A stretch of 64,000 bases of DNA from Melieria omissa (Eukaryota > Arthropoda > Insecta > Diptera > Ulidiidae): assembly GCA_963971225.1 (NCBI GenBank), contig OZ020267.1, positions 30,631,298-30,695,297 on the forward strand, read 5' to 3'. The notes below the pieces were generated by a model. It made no database searches. It was not told the origin of the DNA and saw only the letters and a list, made by a program, of their open reading frames with translations. Made by a program: the position numbers and the translations under genes. Below, piece after piece: positions 59,982-64,000 of this stretch. Numbering within the stretch: position 1 is the stretch's first letter; each line of letters opens with the position of its first letter.

Positions 59982-60218
59982 ATGAGTAAAGACGAAAGCA
60001 AAGCACTGGCATTAAGGTTCCTTAGTTGGGAGAGAAAAGCTATACGTAAGCATTCCGATTATACAATTGACGAGGAGTTACGTGTACCGATCGAAAATAA
60101 AAACCGAATCGATGTTGGAATTTTTTGCAGTTCTAAAACTTTAGAACAAACAAGCCATAAAAAATGCCTCCAAGCCCAGTTTAAGCTGGCTGACCTTAAT
60201 GAGAGAAGCACGCTTTAG
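59982..60218 (+). CDS. Small hypothetical ORF, 78 codons
   Basis: I do not recognise this frame. It reads MSKDESKALALRFLSWERK onward to a stop at 60216-60218, with mixed charged and hydrophobic residues and no low complexity, unlike most frames around it. The start context is ACACGATGAG. No signal peptide or membrane segment is seen. No splice donor or homologous domain supports it, so it may be a chance frame or one exon of an unknown gene. Confidence 0.2.
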   Translation: MSKDESKALALRFLSWERKAIRKHSDYTIDEELRVPIENKNRIDVGIFCSSKTLEQTSHKKCLQAQFKLADLNERSTL

Positions 60219-60582
60219 CAAAGTGCCTCTGTGTGAGTGTGTGTGTTTGTGTGTAGAAAATCAATAGTCAACTGCACTCAATGTTTTACATGTTACTCAA
60301 TGTTTTTGTTTTTACATTTCGATAAGTACTTCGTCGACACACACTTGCATTGACCGCATAAGAGTTTGTTGCCATTTAATAAATGTCGCTGCGGCGAGCA
60401 CATTTTTCTTAGTTGCAATTGGCACGTTTTCTAATCTTGAATGCTGATGCAAGCATGAGAATTTATGCATTTGATAAAAACTATAAAATGTAATTTATGA
60501 ATGCAATACGAAACTTAATGCTTAATGTTGCAAAGGACACAGAGTTAAAAGAGGCTTCAGTTTAAAATAAAGAAAGACAAAT
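60219..60582. other. Non-coding DNA
   Basis: Short GT patch at 60235-60256, otherwise unremarkable AT-rich sequence. Confidence 0.4.
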
Positions 60583-60829
60583 CTGTGGTCAAAAGCAATA
60601 ACCGCCTAAGTCGTAAATTGCTGTTCCGAGTAATCTCGCTTTAAAGTTTTAGCGCGTAGTGTATTCGCTATGGGAATGCGAATAGGTTTTTATTAATAAC
60701 TTTTTTTATTTTAAAGTTAGAAGCTCCCCGATTTTACACAAAGGTAGAGCACAGTCAAGGGAACGTGGTGGCATCCATAACTCAATTTCTTCTTAAGTCG
60801 ACTTAAGCGGTTAGTGCTTTTGACCACAG
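60583..60829 (-). mobile_element. MITE copy 1 (CTGTGGTC ends)
   Basis: The termini CTGTGGTCAAAAGCAATAAC (left) and the inverted CTGTGGTCAAAAGCACTAAC (right) match for over 30 bp. AAAT lies on both sides (60579-60582 and 60830-60833), a likely 4-bp target duplication. The 247-bp interior has no coding potential and is the reverse complement of the neighbour's interior. Confidence 0.85.
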
Positions 60830-60855
60830 AAATATCTGAGTAAATAAAAAGAAAT

Positions 60856-61097
60856 CTGTGGTCAAAAGCAATAACCGCTTAAGTCGAGTTAAATTGGATG
60901 GATGGATGCCACCACGTTCCCTTGACTGTGCTCTACGTTTGTGTAAAATCGGGGAGTTTGTAACTTTAAACTAAAAAAAGTTATTCATAAAAACCTATTC
61001 GCGTTACTACTTATATCAAATATGCGCCTAAAACTTTAAAACGAGATTGCTCGAAACAGCAATTTTTGACTTAGACGGTCATTGCTTTTCACCACAG
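60856..61097 (+). mobile_element. MITE copy 2, opposite orientation to copy 1
   Basis: It starts CTGTGGTCAAAAGCAATAAC and ends in the inverted CTGTGGTGAAAAGCAATGAC. The flanks are AAAT and AAAG. The interior matches copy 1 in inverse order (ggatgccaccacgttccctt, gactgtgctctac, tttgtgtaaaatcggggag, aaaacctattcgc). The two copies are only 26 bp apart. Confidence 0.85.
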
Positions 61098-61848
61098 AAA
61101 GAACAATATTGAAATGATCAACACTGATTCATACAACCAACAACATTGGCCTCAAATATTTAAAATTCAGAAATGGGTCGTCATGATTTGCAAGAAGTCA
61201 GAAACAAAATAAAATAAAATAAAATATTAACAAAATTCACTAAAATCTATGCAAAGATCCCTGAAACAGGTTGCTGTGATTCAGGTTATTATATCTAACT
61301 CGCAATATTTTTGATTATTAAAAGCTTGAAGTGAAATTTCGTTATCTAATCATGAATAAAAAATGAGCACACAGATAGAAAAATAGTTTACTAAATCAAA
61401 ATTAAGAAGCATTTAATGTTCTGTTCAGACAGCCAAACGAATTGAGGCAATTTAGTTCTTAAGTTTATCGCTTTTGCTGTTCACACAACTCAATTTGGCT
61501 TACACCTCAATTTAGTTTACACCTGAGTTTAACTTTTATTGATAATGTTATCAAATATGTTTTTGTTGTGACGGAAAAAAGGAAAAAGGAAAAAACACTT
61601 ATTGAACATTTATAAATATATATTCAAAATCTCTACTAATGCACACAACTTTTAAACGAAATTTCAAAGCAAATATGTGGTACAGTGTGTGGTGGTAGTC
61701 AGTGTGAAGATATGTGGTTTCTTTGGGATAACGAATAGACGCACAAAGTCTCCATAAGGAACTTCCTAAAGAGGTTCTGTATAATGTTCAAAAATCATCA
61801 CTACCAAGTAGAATGGGATGACCAACTGTGGACATTTTAAAACACCTT
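61098..61848. other. Non-coding DNA
   Basis: AT-rich, with an AAATA run near 61206-61225. No gene recognised. Confidence 0.4.
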
Positions 61849-62160
61849 TCAAGGGGCCACTGGGCAACAGAAAAAAAGGAAACAAAGTCTGGATCGAAAA
61901 AGTGTTAGATGGCTAACTTCAGTCAAAACGAGACACACTGACTTCAGTAGACACCTGACCAGATTAAACCTCGCTGAGGCAGTTACCTCTAAGTTGTGCT
62001 GAGAGGATGACAACACAGCCGCAAAAGTTGGCTGCAAGTGTCCTGCGGGATTGGAGTAAACAACGGAACAAGTTTAGGACCATTGGTCACAGAAATCTAC
62101 TAGAAATAATGCATGACATAGTCATTATGAGGGCAGTCGGTGATAACGGCAGATATACGG
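61849..62160 (+). pseudogene. Probable non-LTR retrotransposon 3' relic
   Basis: The plus-strand frame gives HTDFSRHLTRLNLAEAVTSK, LC, stop, EDDNTAAKVGCKCPAGL (about 61936-62055). This fits the HxxFxxHLxRLxL ... C-xEDxxTAxHxxCxCPAL zinc-knuckle pattern after RNase H in Jockey/I-type elements. No longer stretch of the element is present. Confidence 0.45.
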
Positions 62161-64000
62161 TCTAACTAGGCACAAACTTAATGGAGACAATGGTTAGGTT
62201 AGGTGAAGAAAGGTGTGTGCAGCATAGATCGCAGAACTTTGAGACCAAAATGACCCATTGTGAATTCCTTCTTGATTTCCCTCTGGAACTTACCAACAGT
62301 CTCAATTCGGGGCTAATTAGGGGGCTACCATTCATTAAAAAGGAGAACAGAACTGAAATTTCGTCTTTCGTGAAACTAGTTAGGTCCGTCCGGAATCTTG
62401 AACACAGGGTACAGAGCCGCAGACGCTCCTTCAGAGCCGGTCAGTGGCAGGGAAAGTGTTGTATCCTTTCGACCTCTTCTTCATCTTCAACAGCTTCCAG
62501 AGATATCACTAGACGAGGCACAATTTGTGTCCCGTGATGACTCCAACCAACTGCCGAAGCAAGGTTCGACTCAGAGACAGAACATTTTACATTTTGCTCA
62601 AGGAAAGAGAGCGCCATAGTGCCTGGCAAGTGCTTCAATTGGACCTTCTAGGCCATAAGGACCCAACTTTTGTTTAGGTCAACCTATCAATTATCATAAC
62701 ATACTAGGCAGATATCGGAGGAAGCACAGAGCTTGACAATGGGAATTTGACGACTCCTTTTCCTGCCTTCTCATATGCTTCTTTGTTTTCTGGTACTACC
62801 GAGTGGCCCAGAACCCAGCAGAGAATGACCCAGTGATGGTTGGTTGGTTGGTTGAAGTGGCTGACTCACAGTCCCCCTGCAAGTCACAATTAGCGCATAG
62901 ACGCCGTTTTGGTACCACATGCTCACCGAAAACTACCGACCAAATGATACTCAATGCTTTGAAAAGAGGTGCGCCAACACTGAACTATCTTCGATTTCAC
63001 TACAGCTGACTACAGCGCTCGAATATTTTGATATCTGTGAGTAATAAAGGAGACAAAAAGGGGCGCAATATGTGGTCCAGTGCCGGAAATCCCCTAACAG
63101 CAGTAACAGTAATTTTGTATCGATCAGAATCCATCATTCTGGTGAATACAGATTCACCAGTAAATACCTATTAATGTCCTGCATGAATATGTTCATTTTG
63201 ACGACTACACTACTGTACATACTGTACGGATACTTGGTATTCGAAGAATGTGTACAACGAAACGAATAGAAACGAGAACCAGCGAGCGTCGCTTCTCGTT
63301 TCTATTCATATTCGGTGAATAGCGAACACTGCAGTGCTCGTATTCGGTAATCGAGAACTTTGCGAAGTATTCGAAGATCAACAGTTTCATTGAATATTTT
63401 TATGCGCAGTATGTCACTTTTCCATGTGTATACTTGTGATGCGGTTGAAGTGGCTTATTAGTTAATACGGAAAATGGAAATTATTGAAGAAAGTAGTATA
63501 AAAAATTAATAAATATTTATATATAACATAAATATTTCTAAATAATCTTAGGTATAATAAAACGAGTATATTCGAAAATTCAAGCACTTTGTACTATTAT
63601 TCGAATGCTTTTGTCCTCGTTTTCCCGCTTCGAGCGAATATGAATAAATGGTGTACGTCTACTTGTTTCTGTTCGGATCTTACTCGTACTCGAAGAGAGC
63701 TGTACTCGTATTCATTCGGACTGGTACGCAGAGATGAAGTAAAGTATTCTATTCAACAGCATTTGAATGTTTTCGAATAGCAAAAATGCATACTCGTGCA
63801 GGACTCTAATACCTATCAACACTAATGTGGACTGGTAATCGAAATTCTACCATTTTCGCGCACAAATTGCAGCTAATGAATGATATTTCTGAGGGAATGG
63901 ATAGTGGGGTTTGCTATCATTGTTGGTCCTGAACTAAATAAGAAACTTTTATGGTTGTGCAGACCTATAAGAGATATTCTCTTCACTGGTAAGCAGTTTT
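62161..64000. other. Unassigned DNA at the window end
   Basis: The frame at 62181-62537 (118 codons, plus) is the longest and is not recognised; it may be further retroelement debris. A TTGG run is at 62838-62857. The part 63200-63780 is rich in TTCG/CGAA words and contains a perfect hairpin (63264-63307). No host gene supported. Confidence 0.4.
63264..63307. repeat. Perfect 15-bp inverted repeat (hairpin)
   Basis: The arms GAATAGAAACGAGAA (63264-63278) and TTCTCGTTTCTATTC (63293-63307) are exact inverted copies separated by 14 bases. Confidence 0.9.

Noticed and set aside
62181..62537. 118-codon plus-strand frame as a gene
   Set aside because: No known domain. It sits next to a non-LTR zinc-knuckle relic and is more likely retroelement debris, but this could not be shown.

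Overview
The window looks like nuclear DNA of a higher fly (Brachycera), plausibly a tephritid-type species with a large, repeat-rich genome. Three observations support this. The only complete-looking host protein gene is an insect La-related protein 1 (larp) with Drosophila-like La-motif and DM15 sequence and small phase-consistent introns. The tRNA-Ala is of the standard insect type. The non-coding DNA carries the usual fly mixture of CA/TG and CAA/TTG microsatellites. The species itself cannot be proven from the sequence.

Layout. From 1 to 47 kb there is one host gene that can be supported: tRNA-Ala(AGC) at 37923-37995. The rest alternates between two kinds of DNA. Low-copy islands lie at about 1-1.4, 5.2-6.9, 9.9-12.7, 14.4-16.0, 22.3-23.2, 25.7-27.8, 31.3-32.9, 36.3-37.9 and 44.2-47.3 kb. 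Between them lie repeat-dense blocks: local tandem arrays with 120-280 bp units, a 1.96 kb almost perfect GATGT pentamer satellite, MITEs with clear terminal inverted repeats, at least five mariner-like relics, non-LTR RNase H-region relics, a 5'-truncated Gypsy-type LTR element, a broken transposon-type gene and an 860 bp polypyrimidine tract.

From 47.3 to 53.0 kb, on the minus strand, lie five consecutive coding exons of larp. They join in frame to 1586 codons plus a stop. The exon carrying the start codon is upstream (higher coordinates) and was not located. From 53 to 64 kb the window returns to non-coding DNA. It holds a dimer-type tandem array, a tRNA-headed SINE with a LINE-like tail, a head-to-head pair of MITEs forming a long palindrome, and further non-LTR debris.

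How it works together. Larp is an RNA-binding translation and mRNA-stability factor acting with poly(A)-binding protein and the mRNA cap. Nothing else in the window forms a pathway with it. The mobile elements are mostly dead, deleted or non-autonomous. The Gypsy RNase H/integrase frame is intact but lacks its reverse transcriptase and 5' LTR. I found no new coding system. The most unusual features are the repeats: the pentamer satellite and its neighbouring complex array, a TTAA-flanked MITE inserted in a satellite that has a second dispersed array, and the SINE-LINE chimera.
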